A stretch of 64,000 bases of DNA from Impatiens glandulifera (GCF_907164915.1 NC_061864.1:16995889-17059888), one strand, 5' to 3'. Positions 12,603-23,905 are shown, counted from the first letter of the stretch. Numbers and translations: made by a program. The notes: generated by a model not told the origin, from the sequence alone.

Positions 12603-14067
12603 TCTATATATATATAATGATGCTTAATTTTTAAAGTGTCCGGATTGGCGGGTCGAGAGATGTGGTTAATTTGGATACTTGGGTCGGATTGTGGGTTGAC
12701 CCGTTTTTAAATTTAAAACGGTTAAAAATAAAATTAAAAATGCTAGAGGTATGTTTCGAACTTGCAACCTAACAAAACAAGTACAACTCTTTAACCAACT
12801 AGGCTACAAAGACTTTATATTTTAAATTCAACACCAAATTTGATAAACGCGGGACGTTTTAATATTAATATAAGTTCAACTTTTTAACTAACTAATCTAT
12901 ATATATATAATGATGCTTAATTTTTAAAGTGTCCGGATTGGCGGGTCGAGAGCTGTGGTTAATTTGGATACTTGGGTCGGATTGTGGGTTGACCCGTTTT
13001 TAAATTTAAAACGGTTAAAAATAAAATTTAAAATGCTAGAGGTATGTTTCGAACTTGCAACCTAACAAAACAAGTACAATTCTTTAACCAACTAGGCTAC
13101 AAAAACTTTATATTTTAAATTCAACACCAAATTTGATAAACGCGGGACGTTTTAATATTAATATAAGTTCAACTTTTTAACTAACTAATCTATATATATA
13201 TAATGATGCTTAATTTTTAAAGTGTCCGGATTGGCGGGTCGAGAGCTGTGGTTAATTTGGATACTTGGGTCGGATTGTGGGTTGACCCGTTTTTAAATTT
13301 AAAACGGTTAAAAATAAAATTAAAAATGCTAGAGGTATGTTTCGAATTTGCAACCTAACAAAACAAGTACAACTCTTTAACCAACTAGGCTACAAAGACT
13401 TTATATTTTAAATTCAACACCAAATTTGATAAACGCGGGACGTTTTAATATTAATATAAGTTCAACTTTTTAACTAACTAATCTATATATATATAATGAT
13501 GCTTAATTTTTAAAGTGTCCGGATTGGCGGGTCGAGAGCTGTGGTTAATTTGGATACTTGGGTCGGATTGTGGGTTGACCCGTTTTTAAATTTAAAACGG
13601 TTAAAAATAAAATTTAAAATGCTAGAGGTATGTTTCGAACTTGCAACCTAACAAAACAAGTACAACTCTTTAACCAACTAGGCTACAAAGACTTTATATT
13701 TTAAATTCAACACCAAATTTGATAAACGCGGGACGTTTTAATATTAATATAAGTTCAACTTTTTAACTAACTAATCTATATATATATAATGATGCTTAAT
13801 TTTTAAAGTGTCCGGATGGGCGGGTCGAGAGCTGTGGTTAATTTGGATACTTGGGTCGGATTGTGGGTTGACCCGTTTTTAAATTTAAAACGGTTAAAAA
13901 TAAAATTAAAAATGCTAGAGGTATGTTTCGAACTTGCAACCTAACAAAACAAGTACAACTCTTTAACCAACTAGGCTACAAAGACTTTATATTTTAAATT
14001 CAACACCAAATTTGATAAACGCGGGACGTTTTAATATTAATATAAGTTCAACTTTTTAACTAACTAA
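12603..14067 (+). repeat. 293-bp tandem units inside the Helitron (5 copies)
   Basis: Copies start at 12603, 12896, 13189, 13482 and 13775, each exactly 293 bp. A sixth, truncated unit (14068-14226) carries the only 3' terminus. Every unit starts with the Helitron 5' end (TCTATATATA...). Copies differ by only a few bases, for example one 'aat' for 'aac' in the third unit and 'ggatggg' for 'ggattgg' in the fifth. Confidence 0.95.
12753..12806 (-). other. SINE/tRNA-like A and B boxes in each Helitron unit
   Basis: Read on the minus strand, 12806-12795 is TAGCCTAGTTGG, a perfect match to the Pol III A-box consensus (TRGCNNAGYNGG). About 30 nt further on, AGTTCGAAAC resembles a B box (GGTTCGANNCC) with a few mismatches. 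The intervening bases look like a decayed tRNA/SINE head. The same block recurs in all five 293-bp units. It is not a functional tRNA: no acceptor stem pairs with it. Confidence 0.55.
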
Positions 14068-14451
14068 TCTATATAGGTGTTGAGTAAATGGATACTTGGG
14101 TCGAATTGTGGGTTGACCCACCCATAAACTTAAAACGGTTAAAAAAAAATAAAAAATATTATCCGTAATTTTTTTTCACGGTTTTATATTAATATTACTC
14201 GTGCAAATGCACGGGCTAAATGCTAGTGTCTTTAATTTCTTGTATTTGGTTGATTACTTAGATTATGTTAAAGAATAAATTTTGAAAAAGTAACTTTATA
14301 TTACTATATTGAAGTTAATACTAAAGAAAACACAATAAAACAAGTACAAAGTTCAATCACACATACAAGACAAGGTGAAGATTCACCATTTATTCTACAC
14401 ATGGGTAAAATGAGAAGGGTATAAGTTTTTTCTGGCCGCCTATTTTCCTTT

Positions 14452-14802
14452 TCAATGGTGCCCTGATCCTGACCCGGCTCTGGATCCTGCAGATGACCCG
14501 GCACTTGATCCTGCCTCTGAGCCACTTTCGCCTGAGCCTGAGCCCGAACTTGTTGATGAAGAGGATGAGCTAGATGATGAACTAGAGCTAGAACCAGAAC
14601 TAGAACCAGATCCAGCTCCAGCCCCAGAGCCAGAGCCACTCCCACCAACCCCAATGCCTATACCAATACCAAGGCCCACCCCTAAACCTCCCAGGTCCAA
14701 ACCCAAGTCCTTTCGAGCCACTCGACTTTCCGACACCATAAACGACGTCGATAGCAACAAGGCTATAAGAAACAATACTAGTGTAGAGTTGACACCAGCC
14801 AT
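14452..14802 (-). CDS. Small secreted Gly/Ser-rich protein, copy A
   Basis: Single-exon gene of 116 aa, start codon at 14802. The N-terminus (about 1-26) is a clear signal peptide, with hydrophobic core LVLFLIALLLST. A short basic/acidic spacer (RVARKD), a Gly/Leu/Ile-rich block (GLGVGLGIGIGIGVGG), a Ser tract and a Gly/Ser/Ala tail ending in GHH follow. The pattern suits a cell-wall or apoplastic glycine-rich protein; no enzymatic domain is present. A TATA box sits about 90 bp upstream. A near-identical paralog lies at 18451-18795 in the same orientation. Length and repeat tract vary slightly between copies (116 vs 114 aa), as expected for slippage. Function is unknown. Confidence 0.7.
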   Translation of the reverse strand: MAGVNSTLVLFLIALLLSTSFMVSESRVARKDLGLDLGGLGVGLGIGIGIGVGGSGSGSGAGAGSGSSSGSSSSSSSSSSSSSTSSGSGSGESGSEAGSSAGSSAGSRAGSGSGHH

Positions 14803-14892
14803 TGATGGTTGTGAGAACTAGAAATTAATGATGATGATATTAATTCAAAGTTGTTGTAAACTTGTAATGGTATTGGCTAAGAGTTAGCAAGG

Positions 14893-14900
14893 TATTTATA
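14893..14900 (-). promoter_or_regulatory. TATA box of Gly/Ser-rich gene A
   Basis: TATAAATA on the minus strand inside 'ctataaatacc', about 90 bp before the start codon at 14802 and conserved in copy B. Confidence 0.65.
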
Positions 14901-15004
14901 GGCTATAGTAGAGAAATAAAGATAAATTGAAATAATTATTGGAAGTGCACGTTTTGATTAATAAAATATTTATTTAATTTGTGAATGAGGATTTGTGGAC
15001 AGCT

Positions 15005-15007
<3 letters not shown>

Positions 15008-15045
<38 letters not shown>
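15008..15045. repeat. (AT)n microsatellite
   Basis: An uninterrupted AT run in the upstream region of copy A. The corresponding place in copy B (about 19006) has only 'ctatatatta', so the expansion is specific to copy A. Confidence 0.9.
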
Positions 15046-15047
<2 letters not shown>

Positions 15048-15559
15048 CAATTAAATTATTACTTTATGGAGTGATAATATAATAATTAATCATGAAATAT
15101 TGGAGGCCACAGGTTTGCCACCTTGGATGGATTTAGCCATGAATTCCACTAAACCTTTTACTGTAGCTAGTGGAGTAGATAGTTGTTTCTTTCACTCACT
15201 CCATTTAATTCGAAGACACGTGTCGGCTCTAAAATGAAGGAAAAATTTATTATAATGATATATTAAAAGTATGAAATTTAATAAAAATTGTACATTCAAC
15301 TTGTGAATTTCAAAGTTTTAAAGTTTTCTTTCCTATTGTCTTCCGTCCTTAACATTCTAGAACGAATGTCAATAGACCTCTTAATCTATTTCACCAACAT
15401 TCATTTTATATTAGTAGACGTTATAATAATAACATTACGAATGATACGTATTATATGTCTACGAAAATTAAAAGTTTGACGATTACTTTCAAATTAGATA
15501 GTTGACCAGAAAATAATCGGAATGATAACCCAAATATGTATTTATGCCATTAGTAAAAT

Positions 15560-18190
15560 ATGTACAATTATCTAGAATTGTCGCCGAGAGAGAAAAAATG
15601 CTCTTGGAAATATTAATATCACCCAGAGTAAAGGGTTGCCCTCGTAGATAGTTGTTAATATTATTGAGATCAAAGGGTTGTCGTCGATGATAATTATTAT
15701 TACTGAGAGCAATTGAATACAACTCTCGGCGATATTCATTTAATATTATCACTGAGAGCACCCGACAACGTCCTCGGTAAAAGTATTCTTATTTTTTTTC
15801 TAATTTCGCGACCACCTATTTCTTATTCCTCTCTCCTTTCTCTCCCCCACTGGCTCTCTTAGGAAATTGAACGGCAACCCATTACCCATTAACTTCAATC
15901 TTTCAGCGAGATAGACACTTGAACTGATTATTATAGGCTTTTCACTTACTAAGTGTCAAGCTTGGAACTTTCTTCAATCAGAACTTGAATAAGAGAGAAA
16001 GACGATATTCAATTTTGCAGCAGCAAGTTATTCCAACAAGTAAGTTGTTAATCCTTAAACTATGCATAGTCTTTTCTTTGAGAATCATACTATACTATGT
16101 GAAGATTCATTTGATAGGGGAAGGCCATACCATTTATTTGCTTACATGTTAATTAAATTGAAATCAATATATGGCTTGTGAATAATCTTGAGTTGAATTT
16201 GAACAATAGGAATGATTCACTATAGTAGTTTTTGAATGCTTAGTTTTGTTAATTTGGTGTTTCTTTCGTCGCTCGTGTTTGATCCCTCGGATATTTAGAG
16301 CTTGCCTGCAGACTTGAGTTTGAAGTTTGATATTTTAGGTTTATGATATGTTTATGTTTATAATTGATTTTTAATTTTAGGTTTATTTTAGGGTTATCTT
16401 ATATATGTTTGATATCTAAAGTTAACTCTTAATTATGATATTATGAAAGGTTTATGCAATTGTGCGAAACCTTCAATCTGATTACAAAAGGCTTATGCGA
16501 TTGTGTTAGAGATGACTTAGCGAAAGTTAGGTGGAAATTAGATGAGTTAGTGCATATAAATTGCATATTTTTTTCTTAATATTGTTATAATACTAGCAGC
16601 TAGATCTACTATTGATAGAGATTATATATTTATTGTGTTAGAGACATTACAATGGAAAATGGAAATTCTAGACAAAAGTTAGATGTTCCTACGCCCAGAT
16701 CATCCACAATATATGAAAGACGTTGAACAATTTCTAAACTTTTCTCAATGCGCTACTGGAAGGGAAAAGATTGTGTGTCATTGCGTTAAATATGCAAATC
16801 GACACTATGAGAGTGTTAGTATTGTGAAAACACATCTTATTATACACTGTATAAGAATGGACTACGACTTTTGGTGTTTTCACGGTGAAAGAAGGTCCAC
16901 AAATGATATTGTTGATGATGGCGTTGATGCTGTTGATAATGATGACGAATTAAATAACGAAGATAATGTTAACGAGAATATTATAGAAGAAGAGAATATA
17001 GTGTTTACGAAGAAATTGTTAACTGTGATGATGACCGGTATGTGGAAGATATTCTCAATAATTTGTATACCAACATTCAACACTCTAGTTCTGAAGATCC
17101 GGTTGACGATAATAAAATATTCTACAAATTGTTGGAGGATTCAAAACTGCCTTTGTATGAAGGATATTGAATTTCAAAGATTTCAACATTATTGAAGTGA
17201 CTTTATATTAAGAATGCTGGTCAATGGACAAATACATCATTTGACATATTGCTAAATTTGCTCAATGATGAGATTTTACTAGTAAATTCTCATTTATCTA
17301 ATTCTTATTATGAGTGTAAAAAATTTATTACAGATATTTATCTTACATATGAAAATATCGACGTTTGTAATAATAATTATAAACTTTATCATAAGTAAGA
17401 TAATGATCTGCAACGTTGGAAGGTGTGTGGCATCTTGAGATGAAAGATTGATAAGTCAACTGGTGAAGTTTGGAAAAAATAAAATGAAAAACACATTCCA
17501 GCTAAGGTGCTACATTATTTTCCATTGACACCAAAGCTATAAAAGTTATACATGTATTCAGAAACGGCTCCACTAATGAGATGACATAAAGATAATTGAG
17601 TAGACGACGAAGTCTTAAGGCATCCCGCAGATTCTATGACCGATAAGTCGTTTGATGAACACTACACTGATTTCTCTTTAGAGCCCCGAAACGTAAGACT
17701 TTGTTTAGCTAGTGATGTGTTTCAGTCATTTATTAATGGAAAACAATCGTACAATATTTGGCCAGCTGTTATAATACCTTACAATGTACCACCGACAATA
17801 TGCATGGACTCAAGTAACTTCAAGTTATCCATGTTGATTCCTGAACCTAAGAGTTCTGGTGATGCGATTAATATTTTTCCGCAACCGTTGATTGAGGAAT
17901 TGCAAGCCTTATGACATGCAGGTACTCGAACGTTTGATGCATCCACTTTAAAGTATTTTAACTTGTGTGCTGTATTGTTTTGGAAAATTAACGACTTCCT
18001 TGCATATGTAAATTTATCCGGTTGAAGTACTTAGAGAAAATTTGTTTGATAGTGTTGTAATAAGGGTACCACTTCAATGCGATTGATAAATTTGCAGAAA
18101 AATTGTTATATGTGTCACATGCGTTTTCTTCCATTAACCACATATTTTGGAAAAAATGTGAAGCCTCCTATGGTAATACAAAATATGAAA
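15560..18190 (+). mobile_element. Degenerate CACTA (En/Spm) transposon
   Basis: It lies between the two copies of the segmental duplication. The left part (15575-15785) has repeated 'cgagagc' / 'ctcggcgat' / 'ctcggtaaaa' words like the subterminal repeats of CACTA elements, and the centre encodes a broken Tnp2 transposase (see 16652-18030). Clear CACTA termini and the 3-bp target duplication were not found, so the limits are approximate. Confidence 0.6.
16652..18030 (+). pseudogene. CACTA Tnp2-type transposase pseudogene
   Basis: Pieces of Tnp2 occur in order on the plus strand. First comes the transposase-associated domain (about 16690-16890) with the ...VCHCVKYAN...VKTHLI...DYDFWCFHGE pattern. 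Then about 17220-17430 gives WTNTSFDILLNLLND...NSYYECKKFI...LYHK and QRWKVCG. Then 17490-17915 gives IPAKVLHYFPLTPKL, LRHPADS and EPRNVRLCLASD..., ending in IFPQPLIEELQAL, and a tail TRTFDA...LFWKINDF follows to about 18015. Several in-frame stops and frame changes break it, for example TAA at about 17397 and TAA/TGA near 17543-17600. It cannot make a transposase. The order and spacing match intact family members, so this is decay in place rather than scattered fragments. Confidence 0.8.
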
Positions 18191-18450
18191 TATTAAAATT
18201 GGTTAAGATTTTATCTTGAAATGTATTTAATTTTTTTGGTTGATTACTTAAATTATTTTAAAAGAATAAATTTTGACAAGTAACTATAGTCTATATATAT
18301 TACTTTATAGATGTTAATCCTATAGAAAACACAATCAAACAAGTACAAAGATCAAAACACACATACAAGACAAGGTGAAGATTCACCATTTATTCTACAC
18401 ATGGGTAAAATGAGAAGGGTATAAGTTTTCCTGGCCGCCTATTTTCCTTT

Positions 18451-18795
18451 TCAATGGTGTCCCGATCCTGACCCGGCTCTGGATCCTGCAAATGACCCAG
18501 CACTTGATCCTGCCTCTGAGCCGCCTTCGCCTTCGCCCGAGCCCGAACTTGATGATGAAGAGGATGAGCTAGATGATGAACTAGAGCTAGAACCAGAACC
18601 AGATCCAGCTCCAGCCCCAGAGCCAGAGCCACTCCCACCAACTCCAATGCCTGTACCAATACCAAGGCCCACCCCTAAACCTCCCAGGTCCAAACCCAAG
18701 TCCTTTCGAGCCACTCGACTTTCCGACACCATAAAAGACGTCGATATCAACAAGGCTATAAGAAACAATACTAGTGTAGAGTTGACACCAGCCAT
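18451..18795 (-). CDS. Small secreted Gly/Ser-rich protein, copy B
   Basis: Paralog of 14452-14802, 114 aa, single exon, start at 18795. The signal peptide is the same except for one change (ALLIST vs ALLLST), followed by RVARKDLGLDLGGLGVGLG, a shorter poly-Ser block, and SGEGEGGSEAGSS where copy A has SGESGSEAGSS. The frame is open despite Ser/Gly slippage, which suggests selection for protein sequence. The TATA box is conserved about 100 bp upstream. It has the same likely extracellular structural role as copy A, not proven. Confidence 0.7.
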   Translation of the reverse strand: MAGVNSTLVLFLIALLISTSFMVSESRVARKDLGLDLGGLGVGLGIGTGIGVGGSGSGSGAGAGSGSGSSSSSSSSSSSSSSSSGSGEGEGGSEAGSSAGSFAGSRAGSGSGHH

Positions 18796-18891
18796 TGATG
18801 GTCGTGAAAACTAGAAATTAAAGATGATGTTGATGATATTAATTCAAAGTTGTTGTAAACTTGTAATGGTACTGGCTAAGAGTTAGCAAGG

Positions 18892-18899
18892 TATTTATA
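18892..18899 (-). promoter_or_regulatory. TATA box of Gly/Ser-rich gene B
   Basis: TATAAATA on the minus strand in the same context as copy A. Confidence 0.65.
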
Positions 18900-19568
18900 G
18901 GCTATAGTTGAGAAATAGGATAAATCCAAATAATTATTGGAAGTGCACGTTTTAATTAATAAAATATTTATTTAATTTGTAAATGAGGATTTGTGGACAG
19001 TTGACTATATATTATCAATTAAATTATTACTTTATGGAGTGATAATATAATAATTAATCATGAAATATTGGAGGCCACAAGTTTGCCACCTTGGATGGAT
19101 TTAGCCATGAATTCCACTAAATCTTTTACTGTAGCTAGTGGATTCGATAGTAGTTTCTTTCACTCACTACACTTAATTCGAAGACACGTGTCATCTGTAA
19201 AATGAAGGATTTCTATTATTATAATGATATATATGAATAATATGAAATTTATGAAAAATTAGTACATTCAACTTGTGAACCTGTATTTTTTTTTTTAAAT
19301 CGTTTAAACATAACTATGATATTAAAAAAATTAAAAAAAATATAAACACGTTACTTAATAAATTATCGAACTCATAAATCTTTAAAAAAAAATTAATAAT
19401 TCCCCACATATTTTACAAACATTTCAGAACAAATATCAGAAAAAGTCGTAATAATAACATTATGAATGATCGATAGTTGAAAGTTTAACGATTTTTCTTC
19501 AAGTAGATATTGCACCAGAAAATAATCGGGATGATAACTAAAATATGTATTAATGTCATATTATTTGT

Positions 19569-21469
19569 CTCAATCCAAACTTCACAGTAACTACCAAAAA
19601 CTCGGACATCACATAATTATTCTCAATCATACTTCACAAAAAGACTATATATGACAATACAAAAGTAGGTGAGTCGCCGATTAAATAATATATTTACAAT
19701 TATTCTTAATAAAAAATTAAATCTATATTTTTTCAATTCTCGATATATAGAGTTTTTGAAAAATAAAACACTCTTGTTGAGGTAAGAGTGATGTTTCAAT
19801 TTATTCTTATAGTAAGTACTAATTTTTTTTTTAAAGAAAATCTATTATTATTATTATAGCAACACTTCAAAATGAAGTAATGATCATTTGAGGCAATTTC
19901 ATTGTGGCAATGTCTAAGTCATGATTATGAATATTGGGTATTTTGGAGATGAATTATTATGGCAAAACAAATTGGCCATTTCTTTTGATTTTATTTTATT
20001 ATATATATATTTTTGGTTCTCTATATTTGTAAATTTGTTGTAAGTTTGTATAATTGGAAACTTTACTTTATCTAAAAGGAAAAAAATATAAGAGAAATAA
20101 ATGATCCACGTACATAATAAAAAAAAATTCTTTGAAAATAGTCAAATTTTGATAGTCATTTAAACTCAACGCCAAAATATTATAAAATTGAAAGAAAAAC
20201 ATTTAAAAAAAAATAAAAGGAAAAAAATCATAACACAAAATAGTGTTATAATAATCAAACAAAAAGAATAAATTTTAACCGGCACATAGATTTTAAAGAA
20301 GGTTGATGAGTTCTTCAACCGCCTCAACTAGGAGTGTAGAGAAAAAACTAGTGCCTCAACACAAAATAGTGCCCCAATAATCCATCAAAAAGAACCAATT
20401 TTAACGAGCACATAGATTTTAAAAAAGATTAATGAGTTCTCAAACTACCTCAACTGGGAATGTAAAAAAAAAACACTAGATGTTTCTAATTTGAATAATC
20501 AATCCATCCTATATAGATTTTTTGTCCATTGATAATGTGATATCATTTGTCATGTGTGATTAAGGTTTATAAGTTTATTTGGAGAATTTTGAGAACTATG
20601 AACTGGTTGGACAAACCAAATTCAATAAGAATTCAAAAATGTCACGATTGCACTATAGTAGTGGCACAATAAACGTGATGATATCAATGTCGATGTAATG
20701 ATTAATAATTTGTCGTTTTTTGTTTTATCACAACTTTTTTTTTTGTGTTTTTTTATATTGCACAAGGGTGTTTTCTTAGGGGTATGGAAGTAACTTTAGT
20801 TAGGGTTGTGATCAAATGTAGGATGTTCTTACAATATTTATTAATAGTAAAATGATAAAGAATCAAAACAACATGTCATTTAAGAATAGCAACAATGTTT
20901 TTTTTTGTCACTATTATATATCTTCTTTTTATTAATATTTTCCTTTATCTGTGTTTTACTAGTGAAATAGAAATAGCGATGAATAATGAAACCATCCAAT
21001 TTCATGCATTTCAACTATATCTATATACTTACTTTTATTTAAAAAAAATATGTAATTTATTCTACAATATTTTTATGTGTAAGATAAAAAAATATGATTT
21101 CTTTTGACTTAAAAGGAAAGAATGCTTATGCTTTTTGCGCGTGCATGTGTGACAGTACTGGGACCGGCCGGTCCAATGCATTATTATTTTTACAGCCACC
21201 AAACATGTCCCAAGAATATATACTTTCTTTTCCCTCAACTCAAGCAAAGAATTTTAGCAAAAAGAAAAAGAAAATTCAGTTGGTCCAAAAATCCATATCA
21301 ATTATATTCATATTAAAGACAATAAGTTTAAGAACTTAAGAACCAGTTTGATTCAACTTATTTGATAAAAATATGATATTAATATTTAACTTATACGAAA
21401 TGCTAATATTGAGTGTGTTTAATACGCCTTATACTTAAATATTCTTGTTTTTATTTATATGTGGTAAAT
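19569..21469. other. AT-rich intergenic, no gene
   Basis: No coding gene is supported. Short frames at 20895-21340 are AT-driven or overlap on both strands without domain content. One imperfect tandem duplication (20275-20475) is listed separately. Confidence 0.5.
20275..20475. repeat. ~115-bp imperfect tandem duplication
   Basis: Two diverged copies of 'attttaac.ggcacatagattttaaa.aa..tt.atgagtt...ctcaact.gga.tgta' begin near 20273 and 20395. Confidence 0.6.
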
Positions 21470-21735
21470 AGATGATGTCGGATTCCTTGGCTAGTAATAG
21501 GGGATGCCAAGATCTAACGTCGAAACAAACCAATTGGGTGATTTATATTCGATTATAACTTATAAGGAAATCACGAAGAATTGGAGATTTCGATGATGGT
21601 AACTTTCAAGTCTTTATTGTTTTGATAAACATTTAAATATATAAAATTATAACTCATAATTTATTCAGAATATTTATTAAACAAAGAAGTTTGATTAAAA
21701 CCTTAATTCGGTCTAATACAAACTAACTAAGCAAA
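21470..21735. repeat. 3' flank shared by PG1 and PG2
   Basis: Closely matches 33575-33828 downstream of PG2 (shared words 'gccaagatcta', 'ggttataacttata'), showing that PG1 and PG2 arose by duplication of a segment extending past the stop codon. Confidence 0.7.
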
Positions 21736-23905
21736 CTATGATGACATAGTCACTTTGGGAATATTCGTAGGGCTTGAACTTCCAAAGGCATTGTTAGAAA
21801 CCGATGTAACTGGATCTTTTAAGCTGGCTGAACCACTTATCTTAATATTATCTAATTTAATGTTCATACATGGTACTCCCGAACTACAATCTAATTTTAC
21901 CGCAACATTAGATGTAGTCGTTCCTTTGAATCCGGTGAATGTCACATCACTTATTTTCACTTTCGACATCTGCATAAAAAAGAAGTAATTTATTATTCTA
22001 AGCACCCTCAAATATTAATTTATAAATGTTTTTTCGATCAATCTTACATTGTTAGAACAATTTTGTCTAGGACAATAGTTTTGGTCAATTAGGATAGGAT
22101 TTTCGGTATCGATCAGGATGATATCTTCGTATGAGATCATCTTAGCAGATCCACTTTCACCCTAAAAGGATGGTTAATTAATTCCATATTAAATTATATT
22201 TAAGAAAAATAAGATTATTAATTAACTTTTAACTTATGTACAAATTACATACATTTGCTGTTTTTATTCTAGCAGCATTTGTGGTTTTTGTAAATGTGCA
22301 ATTTTTGACGTGTACATTTTCAACGTTTTCAATTCTACCTTCAAATCTTCCTAAGCTTCCAACACTGAAAAAAAAGACATATAAGGGTTAAAATGAGACG
22401 AAGTAATAAGTTGATTAATTATATTAGAAAAAAAAAATTATGAATTTAATTAAATACGGAAAACAACCTTATTCCATGGCCTGGGCCGCAATTGATACGT
22501 GTTATATTGATTTTTGCACTTCCACCATTAATAGCAACACAATCGTCGCCTACATATATACCGGTCTTGTTATATTTTTTAAAATTAAAATAGTTCAAGC
22601 AGCTTGACTAAATAAATTAACTCACCTGTTTGTACTTTGCTGTCACTAAAATTTATGTCACTAGAGTCGGAAATATCGATACCATCAGTGTTTGGACTAT
22701 TTTCTGGCGCGTTTATTTGAATGTTTGAGATAGTCACATTGTTGCAACCATTTATATTAATATGAGCTTTTGGTGGCCGGAAGAATGATGGGCCATTAAG
22801 TCTTAGGTTTGAGCACGAAGATAAGTATAATACCTAGTTAATCAAAATGAATTAATTATATTTTATGAGTACAAGATTTGTTGAGTTTTTTTGTGAAAAA
22901 TTTAAGGGTTGCTAACCCGTAAACCAATTATTTCAGACAAATAAATTTGATTATTAAAAAAAAAAGAGTTTGATATAGTTTAAAAGTCGAAAATTTAGTT
23001 ACTCACTATTGGCCCAGTCGCGATACTTGAACCTTTCCACCAATCGTTCATAGTCGCCGAACCATCGAAGCTTCCATTTCCATTGATAACTAGCCCATTA
23101 ACTTTTGAGAAAAGTAACCATTTTTCCGAAGGATTCTTGAAATTACTTTTACTTGGCGCGATAATAGTGCCCAAAAGCTGATGAATTAATTCATCAAATG
23201 TACAATAACAATTAAAATGTGCATAAGTAAAATCATTAGTTTTTTTTTTTTTTTTTAAATCCAAGATATTAACATAATTACCTGAAATGTGATTGATGAA
23301 GATGAACACGGACCATTAAATACGAGGGCTTGCGTCAAGAAACTCTTACCAGCAGGCACCACCATTGTTGAATTTGGTCCCTTATCACCGCACACAGCCG
23401 TCCATGCTTTGTTGAATGCCTTTCGATATTATAAGATATTTCGTAAATTCATCTTTCGATTAAAATCAATGATACCATATATACTAATGTAATTGTACGT
23501 AAATTCAATTTTATTTCCAAAAATCTAAAGAATTAATCACAATGCAGCTAATTTTCGGTAAAGCTAGATTAGGTTGTTGGAAATTCTTTTTGAATTGAGA
23601 AAGCTAACACGAACTAATCTAAAGTGTTCTTAATTAAATCGAACATAAACATTTAATTTCTTAGACGAAACTCTATAACTTACTTGAGTATTATCAGTTT
23701 TTCCATCTCCAACTGCTCCAAAGGTAGTAATATCAAATGCAGCTTGAGTTAAAATACATTTTAACAGGAATATGCATAATAATATAATTATGGGAAGATC
23801 CTGTCAACAAGATTAATAAGAAACAATTATGTCAAAATTAGTGTTAAACTAAATCATATAAAGAAGGAAATTTAATTAAATAAGAAGAGTAAATTAATTA
23901 ACCAT
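21736..23905 (-). CDS. PG1: exopolygalacturonase-like (GH28, type A), 9 exons
   Basis: Coding exons on the minus strand, 5' to 3': 23905-23903 (ATG only), 23800-23684, 23419-23282, 23177-23007, 22833-22626, 22549-22468, 22364-22253, 22161-22048 and 21969-21736. All introns are GT-AG and the sum is 392 aa. A hydrophobic signal (DLPIIILLCIFLLKC) is followed by FGAVGDGKTDNT, the usual GH28 N-terminus. Catalytic motifs are complete: NTDGID (Asp193), GDDC (Asp214-Asp215), CGPGHGIS (His237) and RIKT (272-275). IDQNYC is present in exon 8. The protein should be secreted and cleave galacturonic acid from pectin; the sequence type resembles pollen exopolygalacturonases. The start is set by the mini-exon, because exon 2 has no in-frame ATG before the signal core. 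A TATA-like box lies about 60 bp upstream. Exons 2-4 and their introns are almost identical to PG2. Confidence 0.92.

Larger units (their letters stand above)
12603..14226 (+). mobile_element. Non-autonomous Helitron with tandem 5' heads
   Basis: The element begins TCTATATATATATAATG at 12603 and ends in a small hairpin (CGTGCA-aa-TGCACG, about 14203-14216) followed by GCTAAATGCTAG at 14226. It lies between host A (12602) and T (14227). TC start, 3' hairpin, CTRR end and A/T insertion are Helitron hallmarks. The paralogous duplicate at 18.2 kb carries the uninterrupted target (ttgaaA^TgtatttaattT at 18221/18222), which confirms both ends. There is no Rep/helicase coding, so it must have been mobilised in trans. 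Confidence 0.9.
14227..15555. repeat. Segmental duplication, copy A
   Basis: Directly repeated at 18222-19568, including the Gly/Ser-rich gene, its 3' end, its TATA box and more than 500 bp of upstream sequence (shared words such as 'cttggatggatttagccatgaattcc' and 'gaccagaaaataatcgg'). Its left edge continues through the Helitron to 12577-12602. Similarity fades near 15555, where CACTA-like sequence begins. Confidence 0.9.
18196..19568. repeat. Segmental duplication, copy B (Helitron-free)
   Basis: Direct copy of 12577-12602 plus 14227-15555. At 18221/18222 it holds the empty Helitron target. It contains the second Gly/Ser-rich gene. Confidence 0.9.

Noticed and set aside
12750..12815. tRNA gene on the minus strand
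   Set aside because: A and B boxes are present, but no acceptor stem or complete cloverleaf can be formed, and it is repeated inside a transposon.
12603..14067. CRISPR-like regular repeats
   Set aside because: Units are directly adjacent with no unique spacers, begin with a Helitron end, and the genome is a plant.
14304..14654. Minus-strand frame overlapping the Gly/Ser-rich gene (Leu/Val/Ala-rich)
   Set aside because: Shadow frame of the Gly/Ser repeat. It lacks a signal peptide, while the other frame has a complete one and a conserved start.
20895..21339. Short open frames on both strands upstream of PG1
   Set aside because: AT-driven or overlapping on both strands, with no domain or splice signals that would build a gene.
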